From Bog-375 sp049587755 (GTDB lineage: Bacteria > Acidobacteriota > Terriglobia > Bryobacterales > Bryobacteraceae): a DNA stretch of 64,000 nt. Every line of letters starts with the position of its first letter. The first letter of the stretch is position 1. The translations under genes were made by a program, and so were the position numbers. Of this stretch, positions 1 through 8,048 are shown in pieces. The notes under the pieces were generated by a model. It was given only the letters and a program-made list of their open reading frames with translations, did no database searches and was not told where the DNA came from. The stretch covers positions 189,648 to 253,647 of the forward strand of contig JBAVEN010000010.1 of the NCBI GenBank assembly GCA_049587755.1, in the 5' to 3' direction.

Positions 1-9
1 CTCGGGGCA

Positions 10-1242
10 ATGCGGGGGGAGGAACCCAGGAGAATACTGGAGGGGATATTCAAGGGCAAGAATGGGATAGACATCTCGTCCGCAGCGAGCGGGCTCTCCC
101 CCGCTCAATGCGCCGCTTTCCTGCCGTTACTCAAGCAGGCAGCCTTGGACCCGGCGATTGAGTCGAGGACGAAGCTGGGCGTGTTGGGCGCGATCGCAAG
201 AACTGGCACTCCAGAGGCGGCGCAAGCTTTGATTGGGATCGCGAATGATGAGCCGGAACCCATCATCGCAGGGGCGGCGTTCGGGGTCCTCGGAGAGATG
301 GGGCCGGTTGCGGAAGATGTGCTCGTTAAGGAAGTGGAGGCAGGACCCTCCGCTTGGCATAGGGAGACGGCGACCTGGGTGCTGGTGCGGGGCTTTGGGC
401 CGCGACGCTCAGGCGCAGCATTCCGGGTCGCGCTTCACGATCCCGATTGGAAGGTGCGCTTTGCCGGGGCGATGGGCCTCGCCCGATCAGGATCGCCGGA
501 GGGCCAGGGCGAGCTGGAGAAGGTCGCCCACGGAAACGACCTGGTTTATCGCGTGGAAGCGTTGGCGGCTCTTACGGCATTGGGCGTGTCCCAATCTGCT
601 TCTGAACTAAGAGGAGTGCTGACTGGAACGGACCGGGCAGCAAGCCTAAAAGCCGTGTCCGCCATAGTTGGGATAGGAGGAGAGAAGCTAAAGGCCCTCG
701 TGTTCGATCTCGGGCTGGAGAGAAAGCCGGAGTTCGAGACCATAATCGCGGGGGAATTGCTGGATCCGGGCGATCCTCGCGACGCGGTCGTCTTGACGAA
801 GATGCTCGATGATGGGGACGAGATCTCGCGAATTGTAGCAGCGGAGCGCCTCTTCAAAGGGCACCCTACAGCCCAAGCCAGGAATGTGATTGTGCGAGCG
901 CTCCAAAGCGGAAATGCGCAGGCGCGCCAAGTCGCCGTAGATTTCGCCACCGGCGAACCTTCGCTTTGGCCGGATCTTGGGAACTTCCTTGCAGCCGTCG
1001 ACCCTGCGGTGCGGGAAGCCGCGATTGCGGCTGCTGGAAAGCTGCGAAGGCGAAAGGACGTTACACTCCTGACTCAGTACCTGCGAGACGAATCGCCCGG
1101 TATTTCTTTGGCGGCGGCGCGATCCCTTGCAGCGGTCGACCCAGTTGCGGCCCAAACAGCGTTTCAAGATGGTCTTAAATCCGACGTTTGGTACGTGAGG
1201 GTTCATTGCGCAGCGATGCTTCTTTCGCATCGAGGTGAGTAG
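10..1242 (+). CDS. HEAT-repeat protein, possibly 5'-truncated by the window edge
   Basis: The protein is a chain of about eleven 30-residue alpha-helical repeats of HEAT/PBS-lyase type, with recurring pairs such as 'VLGAIARTGTPEAAQAL', 'AAGKLRRRKDVTLLTQYLR' and 'AARSLAAVDPVAAQTAF'. Such solenoids usually bind proteins; no catalytic domain or signal peptide is visible. The frame stays open to the window edge (three codons before the ATG), so the true start may lie outside. The first ATG has no good Shine-Dalgarno sequence. Base composition is slightly less GC-rich than the downstream genes. The function is unknown; the repeat fold is the only supported claim. Confidence 0.75.
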   Translation: MRGEEPRRILEGIFKGKNGIDISSAASGLSPAQCAAFLPLLKQAALDPAIESRTKLGVLGAIARTGTPEAAQALIGIANDEPEPIIAGAAFGVLGEMGPVAEDVLVKEVEAGPSAWHRETATWVLVRGFGPRRSGAAFRVALHDPDWKVRFAGAMGLARSGSPEGQGELEKVAHGNDLVYRVEALAALTALGVSQSASELRGVLTGTDRAASLKAVSAIVGIGGEKLKALVFDLGLERKPEFETIIAGELLDPGDPRDAVVLTKMLDDGDEISRIVAAERLFKGHPTAQARNVIVRALQSGNAQARQVAVDFATGEPSLWPDLGNFLAAVDPAVREAAIAAAGKLRRRKDVTLLTQYLRDESPGISLAAARSLAAVDPVAAQTAFQDGLKSDVWYVRVHCAAMLLSHRGE

Positions 1243-1597
1243 GAACCCCCTCTCAGCGGCGCCGCAAGGCTCGACCTCAAGCTCGTGCACCGCCAACGGC
1301 AGTCCGGCCGGCGGGACGCACTCCTGGAGCGCCTCAAAATCGGCGATCCGGGCCACCTTGCTGATAACGATGACCCGGCCCGAGGGACGGCAGGCGGAAC
1401 ATGCTGCCTGCGCTGCGTCTCCGCCCGCGGGGTGCCACGCGTTGACGCTGCGCTCAGTCGGTATGGCTGCTTCCATCTGCGTTCGGAGCGCGAACCCAGA
1501 CTAAGTGGGCCGTTTTGTAAATATGGCTGGCGGCGGCCGAGCGCTTCGCGGATGGCGCCGGGCCGGGCATGCCCGGCCCTACAACCGCCGCGGAGAG
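1243..1597. other. Intergenic region with palindrome, no convincing gene
   Basis: This 355-bp stretch separates the HEAT-repeat gene from the convergent TPR lipoprotein gene. On the minus strand, about 1243-1470, there is a coding-like stretch containing 'CRPSGRVIVISKVARI' that runs on antisense into the HEAT gene. It may be a remnant of a decayed gene but I cannot assign a family. The only clear element is the palindrome at 1560-1579. Confidence 0.4.
1560..1579. repeat. Perfect 20-nt palindrome, REP-like or bidirectional terminator
   Basis: The sequence gggccgggca followed by tgcccggccc is a perfect 10+10 inverted repeat. It lies between two convergent genes, just beyond the stop of the minus-strand TPR lipoprotein gene. 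GC-rich palindromes of this kind occur as interspersed REP-like elements in many high-GC genomes and can stop transcription from both sides. No run of T follows, so a classical Rho-independent terminator is not certain. Confidence 0.6.
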
Positions 1598-3559
1598 CTA
1601 TTGCCTTTCCAGGCTGGCTCTGGCTATCGCTTCTTCGCCCCATTGGAATGGCGCGTCGCCCGAGAGTTGAAGGAAGAGCTTGTAATTCGCCTGGGCCGCA
1701 TCCGCCCGGCCCTGCTTTTCGGCCAACTGGCCGCGCAGGAAGAACAGGCGCGGGAACCAGCAGGAGGCGAACGCGTCGATGCCGGTGGGCGGTGGAATCG
1801 GATTGAGAGCGAGTAGCGGCGCCGCCTGCGCGGTCTGCCCGGTCTCGAGGTAGGCCCAAGCCAGCAGCACCGGCATTTCCGGATTGGTGGGCTTGGAATT
1901 CTCGTAGGCGCGCCGCAGCGCCGGCGCCGCCGCGTCAAACTGTTTTCCGAGCAGCAGGGCCTGGCCGAGCGCAAAATCGCGCATCGTTGCCTGTTCGGGA
2001 CGCGGCGCAAGCTTTTCCGCGCGCGCGGCCCACTCGTCCGGGCTCGCGGGCGGACCAGCCAGGAAGCCGGCCAGCGCGGCGGCCTGCACGGTTGCCAAGG
2101 CTGCCCGGGCGTGCGCTTGCGCCGCCGCGCGATCGCCCAGGTATAGGCTCCAAATCGCCAGTTGCGCGTGGGCCTGCACGGCGAGGCTGCGCGCCACAGG
2201 GTCCGCTTCGCGGCGGGCAATGGCTTCCAGATCCCCACATCCTTCCCGCCGCCGGCCGCTCAGGAAGCGCCACTGGCCGCGGTAGAGGTCCGCCGCCGGG
2301 TCCCCAGCCGCGAAGCGCGCCTGGACGTATTTCTCCGACAGGCCGCCGGCGCCGGCCACGTCCCCAGTCATCAGGCGCGCCATTGCCGCCTTAAGCCAAT
2401 CGCCGCCATTCTGGAAATGCGGATCGCGCTTCGCCGCTTGCACGTAGAACGCCTCGGCTTCCCGTAGATGTCCGGTCAGCAACTGCACGTCGCCCAGCGA
2501 ATCGAACGTGTTGGGATCGGAGGGCCGTAGCGTCTGGCAGCGGCGCAAGTCCGCCAGCGCCTCGTCCGGATGGCCGGCGAAAGCTGCCGCGTAGGCAGCC
2601 TGGTTGAGCGCCGCAACTTGGGTGGGATCGAGTTCCGCCACCTTGCGGAAGGCCGCTTGCGCCGCGCTGTAATGGCGGCGGGAAAAAGCAAAATCGCCGA
2701 GCGCCAGCCACGCCTCCGGATTCGCTGGCTCGGCCGCAGCCACGGTGGCCAGCGCCTGCTGCCGCGCAGCCGCCTGGTTTTCCAGCGTGGCCACCTCCAG
2801 CCGCAGCCGGGCCTGCTCGATGGCTGGCATCCCGGCCGCGAGAGCCATCGCCCGGTTGAGACAAGCCAGCGCGCCGTCGCGATCGCCACGTTGCGCCATC
2901 AGGCCAGCCAGCAGGCGCGCGGCGGGGCCGAACGCCGGATCGGCATCGTGTGCCGCTTGCGCCAGCGATTCCGCCCCGGCGGGGCCGGCGGCATCGAGCG
3001 CGTCGATGTAAGCGCGCAGCGCAGCCTCGCTACGCGTGGGGTAACCGGATGCGTGGGGAGAAATCTGCCGCGCCAGCGCGGCCCCCGCTGCCAGAACTTC
3101 GCCGGCATCGCCTTCCGCAGTCAGCTCAGCAACACTCCGGCCGGTGCGCGGATCGGCCAGGCTCAGGTGCGCTTCCAGCCGGCCATTGCGAATGGCGTAG
3201 TCGCCATAACCGATGCGCGAGGCGCCGAGCGACAGCGCCGCCGCCCGGCCGGCGGAGATGCCGGGTGCCATCACCGGCCTCGCGCCCAGCGCACGGTCCA
3301 TCGCCAACAATCGCGAGCTCGGAATGGCGTATAGTTCGGACGCCCCGGCCAGTTCTGTGTCCAGAATCTCCTGGAGGGCGCGGCCCACCCAATCGGCGGC
3401 CGGATCGGAGCCCAGGTTCTCGAACCGCAACACCGCCAGCCGCTGGGCGCCCGCCGGCGCCTGATGGCGCGCGCAGCCGAGTTGCGTCAGCAGAAGCGCC
3501 GCCAGGGCAAGCCAAAAATTCAGCCGCCGAAGCGTCGCGGCCCGCACAGGCGCCCTCAT
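1598..3559 (-). CDS. TPR lipoprotein with TolB-like N-terminal domain
   Basis: The 653-residue product begins with a lipoprotein signal ending in 'LLLTQLGC' (Cys about residue 29), so it should be anchored to a membrane on the outside of the cytoplasm. Residues 40-170 ('LAVLRFENLGSDPAADWVG') resemble the TolB-like domain that precedes TPRs in many acidobacterial kinases and cyclases. From about residue 190 to the end there are many tetratricopeptide repeats, for example 'AWLALGDFAFSRRHYSAAQ'. It looks like the sensor/TPR half of a Ser/Thr kinase without the kinase domain. It is followed on the same strand by the TPR protein and PBP genes' region, but lies at the distal end. Substrate or partner is unknown. 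Confidence 0.8.
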   Translation of the reverse strand: MRAPVRAATLRRLNFWLALAALLLTQLGCARHQAPAGAQRLAVLRFENLGSDPAADWVGRALQEILDTELAGASELYAIPSSRLLAMDRALGARPVMAPGISAGRAAALSLGASRIGYGDYAIRNGRLEAHLSLADPRTGRSVAELTAEGDAGEVLAAGAALARQISPHASGYPTRSEAALRAYIDALDAAGPAGAESLAQAAHDADPAFGPAARLLAGLMAQRGDRDGALACLNRAMALAAGMPAIEQARLRLEVATLENQAAARQQALATVAAAEPANPEAWLALGDFAFSRRHYSAAQAAFRKVAELDPTQVAALNQAAYAAAFAGHPDEALADLRRCQTLRPSDPNTFDSLGDVQLLTGHLREAEAFYVQAAKRDPHFQNGGDWLKAAMARLMTGDVAGAGGLSEKYVQARFAAGDPAADLYRGQWRFLSGRRREGCGDLEAIARREADPVARSLAVQAHAQLAIWSLYLGDRAAAQAHARAALATVQAAALAGFLAGPPASPDEWAARAEKLAPRPEQATMRDFALGQALLLGKQFDAAAPALRRAYENSKPTNPEMPVLLAWAYLETGQTAQAAPLLALNPIPPPTGIDAFASCWFPRLFFLRGQLAEKQGRADAAQANYKLFLQLSGDAPFQWGEEAIARASLERQ

Positions 3560-3619
3560 AGGGCAATTCTGGCGGCCCCAGGGCGGGGCCCTGGTCTCCG
3601 TCCCGTCTGCCGCCAGTGT

Positions 3620-4390
3620 CTAAAGAGCACGCGGCATCCGCGCCATCAGCTCCTTGAATTCCGGCAAGTCCTTCAAGGTGGCGAAATCCGGCTCCTCGTC
3701 CAGGCTCTTCTTTTCTTTGAACCCTTCTTCGAGCGCCTTGCGGAGGTATTGGATGGCCACGTCGTTCTGTCCGGCTTTCGCGAACACCTTGGCCAGGTAG
3801 AAGTGGTATTTGGCGCGCTCCTCGATGCTGGTCTCTTCCAGAATCTGCCCCACGCCGCCGTGCTGCTGGAACACTTCCGGGTCCAGCCGCAGGGCGGTCT
3901 GGAAGCAGTCGTACCCGCGCGTGTAGTCCTTACGGTTGAACCATGCCCTGCCCAGGTTCTCGTAAACAATGGCGGAACGACGCTCGCCGGGCGCGGTCTT
4001 CAGCGCGCGGTTGTACCAGTTGATGGCGCGGCGGTAACTCTTCCGGGCATAGTAAATGGTGCCGAGGTTGTTCAGCGCCTCCATGTAATCCGGCTTCAGC
4101 TTGATGGCGCGCTCGTAAGCCTTGCGCGCATTGTCGAGCTGGTCTAACTGCTGGTAGGCGATGCCCAGCTTATTCTGCACCACCGCATTTTGCGGAGAGG
4201 CTTCGCGGTAGGTTTCGATGGCCTCGCGGAATTTCTTCTCGACCATGAATACATCGCCGCGGGTTTCATCGGACAGTGTGGGCGCTGGCGGCTTGGCTAC
4301 CGGGTTGGATGCGTCCGGCATCGACTGAGCCGGCGCCGAAAGGGAACTCAAGGCGGCTGCAAGAAGCAGGCCCGCCGGCAGGATCAGCAT
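3620..4390 (-). CDS. Secreted TPR protein
   Basis: The protein (256 aa) has an N-terminal signal peptide ('LPAGLLLAAALSSLSAPAQS') and then five or six TPR units ('AVVQNKLGIAYQQLDQLDNA', 'EALNNLGTIYYARKSYRRAI', 'IVYENLGRAWFNRKDYTRGY'). It should act in the periplasm as a protein-interaction scaffold. The start lies only 21 nt downstream of the stop of the class A PBP gene, so the two are probably co-transcribed. That suggests a role near peptidoglycan synthesis, but this is inference from position only. Confidence 0.8.
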   Translation of the reverse strand: MLILPAGLLLAAALSSLSAPAQSMPDASNPVAKPPAPTLSDETRGDVFMVEKKFREAIETYREASPQNAVVQNKLGIAYQQLDQLDNARKAYERAIKLKPDYMEALNNLGTIYYARKSYRRAINWYNRALKTAPGERRSAIVYENLGRAWFNRKDYTRGYDCFQTALRLDPEVFQQHGGVGQILEETSIEERAKYHFYLAKVFAKAGQNDVAIQYLRKALEEGFKEKKSLDEEPDFATLKDLPEFKELMARMPRAL

Positions 4391-4411
4391 ATGTGACTGA
4401 CTCCCCTACCC

Positions 4412-7045
4412 TTATTTGAACACACCCAGCAGGCGGCGCAAGATACTCTTCTTTTCCTCCGGTTTGCGTGTGTCCTGGCCTTTCGCCGGACCGGGTGGGG
4501 GCTGCGCGGCTGCCGCCGAAGCCTGACGCGCGGCGCGCCGTGCCACCGCCGCCGGTGCCGGCGCCGCGGGCGAGCCGCCGTTGGCAGGGGTGTCAGCGGA
4601 CGCAACCGGGTTCCCGCTCCCGGTGTCCCAGCCGGCCACGTTGGTAACGCCGGTCCGGCCGCCGTGGAGCGGGCAGGTGCCCACCGGCTCTGTGCCGGCA
4701 ATGTACACTTCGGTCTCCGTCTTCGGGCAGGCGGGTGTGGCCGGCATCCCCGATTGCGGATCGATCTCCACGCTCACCACCCCCTCCGGCGCGGTGAATT
4801 CCTTGGCGTCGCGGTACTCGCGGTAATCGAGCGCGCGTTTCATGAACTCCGCCCAGATCGGCGCCGCCGATTTCGCCCCTTCCAGGTCCAGGTCGCGATT
4901 GTCGTCAAACCCGACCCACACCACGCAAAGCAGCTCGGACGTGTAGCCGGCGAACCAGCCATCGCGCGAGGTGCCGGTCTTGCCCGCCGCCGGCGCCAGG
5001 AATCCGCGGCTGCGCACACCCGCTGCCGTGCCGCTGCGCAGCACTTCCTCCATCAGGTCGGTCATCATGTACGCGATGCGCGGATCGAGCACCGCCTTTT
5101 GTTCCGTTGTGCTCTTGTAGATCACCTCGCCTTTGTCCGTGCGCACCATGTTGAGGAAGCTCGGCTTCACGTAGGTGCCCTGGTTGGCGAACATGGTGTA
5201 GGCGCCAGCCGCCTCCAGCGGCGTGATCTCATACGCGCCCAGCGCCACCGCCGGAGTCGGGTGAATGCGATAGTTCATCCCCGCGCGATTGGCCATCGCC
5301 ACCACCGCGTCAAACCCCACCATCTCTCCTACCTTCACCGTGGCCACGTTGAGCGAATGCGCCAGCGCCTCGCGCAGCGTCACCCGGCCGTGGAACTCGT
5401 TGGCGAAGTTGGCGGGCGCGTAAGGTTTGCCGTCGAACCAGAAGGTGGTGGGCTCATCGTCCACCATCGTGCTCGGCGTGATCACGCGCGGAGCGCCCTC
5501 CACTGCCGTATCCAGCGCCGCGGCATACACAAACGGTTTGAAGATCGAGCCCGGCTGCCGCTTGGCGAGCACGTGATTCAACTGGCTGATGCCATAATTC
5601 CGGCCTCCGACCAGCGCCCTCACTTCGCCGGTGTGCGGATCCAGTGCCACCAGCGCCACCTGCGGTTCCGGCGGCGTCTGGCCGCGGAAACGCCACTGCC
5701 GCTTGATCTGGGCGTCCACGTTCTGCATCCCCAGGCGGACCGCTTCCGCCGCCGCCCGCTGCAGCCGCATGTCGAGCGTGGTGTAAAGGCGGAAGGCATT
5801 GTTCTGGAAATCGGTATCGAGGAACTTGGCCTGCACCACGTCGTTCACCATATCGACGAAGTACGGCGCTTCCTGCGACTGCGCCGCGCCCTTCGGGGCG
5901 ACGATCGGCGCATCCAACGCCAGCGCGTAATCGCGGTCGTTCACGTAACCGTTCTGCCGCATCATGCCCAGCACCAGGTTGCGCCGGTCCTTCACCCGGT
6001 CCGGGTGGCGATAAGGATCGTAGTGCGCCGGGTTCTGAATCATTCCGGCCAGCTCCGCCGCCTCCGGCAACGTGATCTGGCTGAGATCCTTGCCTAAGAA
6101 CGCTTCCGACGCCTCGCCGAATCCGTGGATGCGGAACGTGCCGCGCGACCCCAGGTAGATATCATTGGCGTAGTCTTCGAAGATCTGCTCCTTCGAGAGC
6201 CGCTGCTCCAGCTCGAGCGTGATCACCATCTCGGCCAGCTTCCGCTTCCAGCGTTTGTCCTGGTCCAGCCACAACATGCGCGCCAACTGCTGGCTCAGTG
6301 TGGACGCCCCCTGCTCCTTCCTCCCCTGCCTCAGATCCACGTACGCGGCTTTGAGGATGCGCGAAGGGTCGAAACCCGCGTGTTGAAAAAAGTGCTTGTC
6401 CTCGGCCGAGGTCACCGCGTCCACCAGCACCCGGGGAATGTCGGCGAACTTCACGATGCGCCGCTTCTCGCGGTTGGGACCGGAGAGGCTGGTGATGAGC
6501 TGCGGTTCCAGCCGGTATTCGTTGCGGTATGTATTGTCTTGCAGGGAAATGATGGAGGAAATGTGCCCGTGCGCGAACTTGATCAGCCCGGCCTCCTGGT
6601 CGAAATACGAATCCGGCCCGGGAAAAATCTCGATCGCGTTCGGATGCAGTTGGTAGTAGCCGTCCGGGTTGGACCGCGATTCGCCGTAGCCGCTGCGGCG
6701 CAGGTCGGCCGCGATGTCGTCCGGCGTCAGCGCGTCTCCCACCGCTACCGATTGCGGCGCGGCGTAAATCTTGGTCGTGTTGGCAAACGGCCCCAGCCGC
6801 AGCTTCTCATCCATCAACTGCGCGTACTTCGAGTAGTAGTGAATGAAAACGCCCAGCGCCACAATGGAAAATAAGGATGCGCCGATCACCAACCAGCGGC
6901 CCACTGGCCCTAGGAAGAACCGCGCCAGTCCCGCGCCCCGCGGGATCCGGACCTTCATTTCTTTTTTGGCCACTTGTATCAATTGTCTCATGAAGTCAAA
7001 GAAGCTCTCGAAATTGCCACACCTCGAACGCTGCTTCGCCTCCAT
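4412..7045 (-). CDS. Class A penicillin-binding protein (transglycosylase/transpeptidase)
   Basis: This bifunctional enzyme polymerises lipid II and cross-links the glycan strands in the periplasm. Counting from the longest start, a transmembrane anchor lies at 51-70, a UB2H-like region follows, and the GT51 domain has 'SAEDKHFFQHAGFD' (catalytic Glu215) and 'GASTLSQQLARMLWL' (246-260). The transpeptidase domain has the SxxK motif 'PGSIFKP' (Ser500), SxN 'HSLN' (Ser564) and 'KTGTS' (689-693). The C-terminus is a Pro/Ala-rich tail. Domain order matches the PBP1B type. The start is uncertain: ATGs at 6991 and 6958 are in frame, and 6958 gives a conventional short cytoplasmic tail. Confidence 0.93.
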   Translation of the reverse strand: MEAKQRSRCGNFESFFDFMRQLIQVAKKEMKVRIPRGAGLARFFLGPVGRWLVIGASLFSIVALGVFIHYYSKYAQLMDEKLRLGPFANTTKIYAAPQSVAVGDALTPDDIAADLRRSGYGESRSNPDGYYQLHPNAIEIFPGPDSYFDQEAGLIKFAHGHISSIISLQDNTYRNEYRLEPQLITSLSGPNREKRRIVKFADIPRVLVDAVTSAEDKHFFQHAGFDPSRILKAAYVDLRQGRKEQGASTLSQQLARMLWLDQDKRWKRKLAEMVITLELEQRLSKEQIFEDYANDIYLGSRGTFRIHGFGEASEAFLGKDLSQITLPEAAELAGMIQNPAHYDPYRHPDRVKDRRNLVLGMMRQNGYVNDRDYALALDAPIVAPKGAAQSQEAPYFVDMVNDVVQAKFLDTDFQNNAFRLYTTLDMRLQRAAAEAVRLGMQNVDAQIKRQWRFRGQTPPEPQVALVALDPHTGEVRALVGGRNYGISQLNHVLAKRQPGSIFKPFVYAAALDTAVEGAPRVITPSTMVDDEPTTFWFDGKPYAPANFANEFHGRVTLREALAHSLNVATVKVGEMVGFDAVVAMANRAGMNYRIHPTPAVALGAYEITPLEAAGAYTMFANQGTYVKPSFLNMVRTDKGEVIYKSTTEQKAVLDPRIAYMMTDLMEEVLRSGTAAGVRSRGFLAPAAGKTGTSRDGWFAGYTSELLCVVWVGFDDNRDLDLEGAKSAAPIWAEFMKRALDYREYRDAKEFTAPEGVVSVEIDPQSGMPATPACPKTETEVYIAGTEPVGTCPLHGGRTGVTNVAGWDTGSGNPVASADTPANGGSPAAPAPAAVARRAARQASAAAAQPPPGPAKGQDTRKPEEKKSILRRLLGVFK

Positions 7046-7489
7046 TCGATACCAGCACGCCGCCTTCCATCCACCGTTTTCGGACCGCAGGCCAGCCTTT
7101 TCAACAGCTTCATGGTGTCAGCGTCAGACGGCGCGTGTGGGTTTTGACGCAGTGCGATCCGCCGTGGGGGCCGGGGATGCCCGGCTCGCGGAGTTGCTAC
7201 GTTTCCAAGCACGCGTGGATATGATTAGCGGCCCTATGGGCGGCGAAACGAGGGTTCTGTTCCCGTTGTCGATCAGGCGGCCACCTGGAGGCATGGGCGT
7301 CTTCTGTTTACGCTCGGCCCGGCGTCACGCGGGATATCCAGGGCGCAGCCCGTGGCTAGCTTTTTTTGTATCGGGGCACGGCTTCAGCCGGGCCGCAAAG
7401 TGTAGTAAGGAATCGGGCTCTAGCCCCTGGTGCCCGGCCCGGCGCTGCGTGGCCTGAGGCCACCTTTTGCGGATCCGTGCCCGGGCGGC
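7046..7489. other. Intergenic region with interspersed repeat, no gene seen
   Basis: This 444-bp stretch lies between two minus-strand genes. No open frame has family-like content. Its right part carries a repeat (7366-7429) shared with position 39354. It would also contain the promoter for the PBP gene, which I cannot place with confidence. Confidence 0.5.
7366..7429. repeat. Interspersed intergenic repeat, family B, copy 1
   Basis: The stretch starting at 7366 (ttgtatcggggcacggcttc...) matches the stretch starting at 39354 with two mismatches over the first 33 bases. After a gap both copies continue with a ...ctagcccctg / ...tttagcccctg segment. The arms 'cggcttcagccg' form an inverted repeat. 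The element is short, noncoding and lies between genes in both cases, as expected for a dispersed REP-like family. Two copies in this window are the only direct evidence. Confidence 0.65.
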
Positions 7490-7933
7490 TTATTCCTTGC
7501 CGTCTCGCTCGCTGGAAGCGCTCAGCTCATCCCAGAAATCGTCCGAATGGGCGGTCCATTCCGGGTTGGACAAGCCGGTAATCTGCAGTTCTTCTTCCTT
7601 GAGCGTGCCGTGCCCGTACGCGCAGATGTATTCGATCCGCGGCCGCCCGAATTGCAGCATGTCTCCCCACGAGCCCGTCTCGACCGGCATCCGCAAACGG
7701 CGCAGGCAAGTGCGGCAGCGGTGGCGTTGATCCCAGACGATGAGATACAGCGTTCCCGCGGCCAGCAGAAACCAGCCCATCAATACCGCGATGCACAGCA
7801 GCTTCAGGCTGCCGCTTCGTAACGGATCGTTCGGGTACGGATCGGGGAAAAGCCTGGAGATCCATTCCAGCAGCCCATAGAGCGCCGCGGCGCCAGCCGC
7901 CAGCTTCGCACACAGGTAGCCCCAATACCGCAT
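7490..7933 (-). CDS. Small membrane protein with C-terminal zinc-ribbon-like cysteines
   Basis: The 147-residue protein has two predicted membrane helices (about residues 5-25 and 43-67, 'LLCIAVLMGWFLLAAGTLYLI' region) followed by a soluble domain. That domain carries 'CRTCLRRL' and further on 'YICAYGHGTL', which could form a metal site (CxxC plus C...H). A charged tail ends 'ASSERDGKE'. It is transcribed away from the YyaL-like gene; the two starts are about 115 nt apart. I do not recognise a named family and do not propose a function. Confidence 0.65.
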   Translation of the reverse strand: MRYWGYLCAKLAAGAAALYGLLEWISRLFPDPYPNDPLRSGSLKLLCIAVLMGWFLLAAGTLYLIVWDQRHRCRTCLRRLRMPVETGSWGDMLQFGRPRIEYICAYGHGTLKEEELQITGLSNPEWTAHSDDFWDELSASSERDGKE

Positions 7934-8048
7934 ACCGATTTAGACACCACCTCCCTGCTTTCAGTTTCAACCGGCGGCCTTAAGTAAGCAAGCCCACGTC
8001 TTGAACTTGACACTGGCTGCGGTCCGTCCTTACGCTGAAGGCACTTCC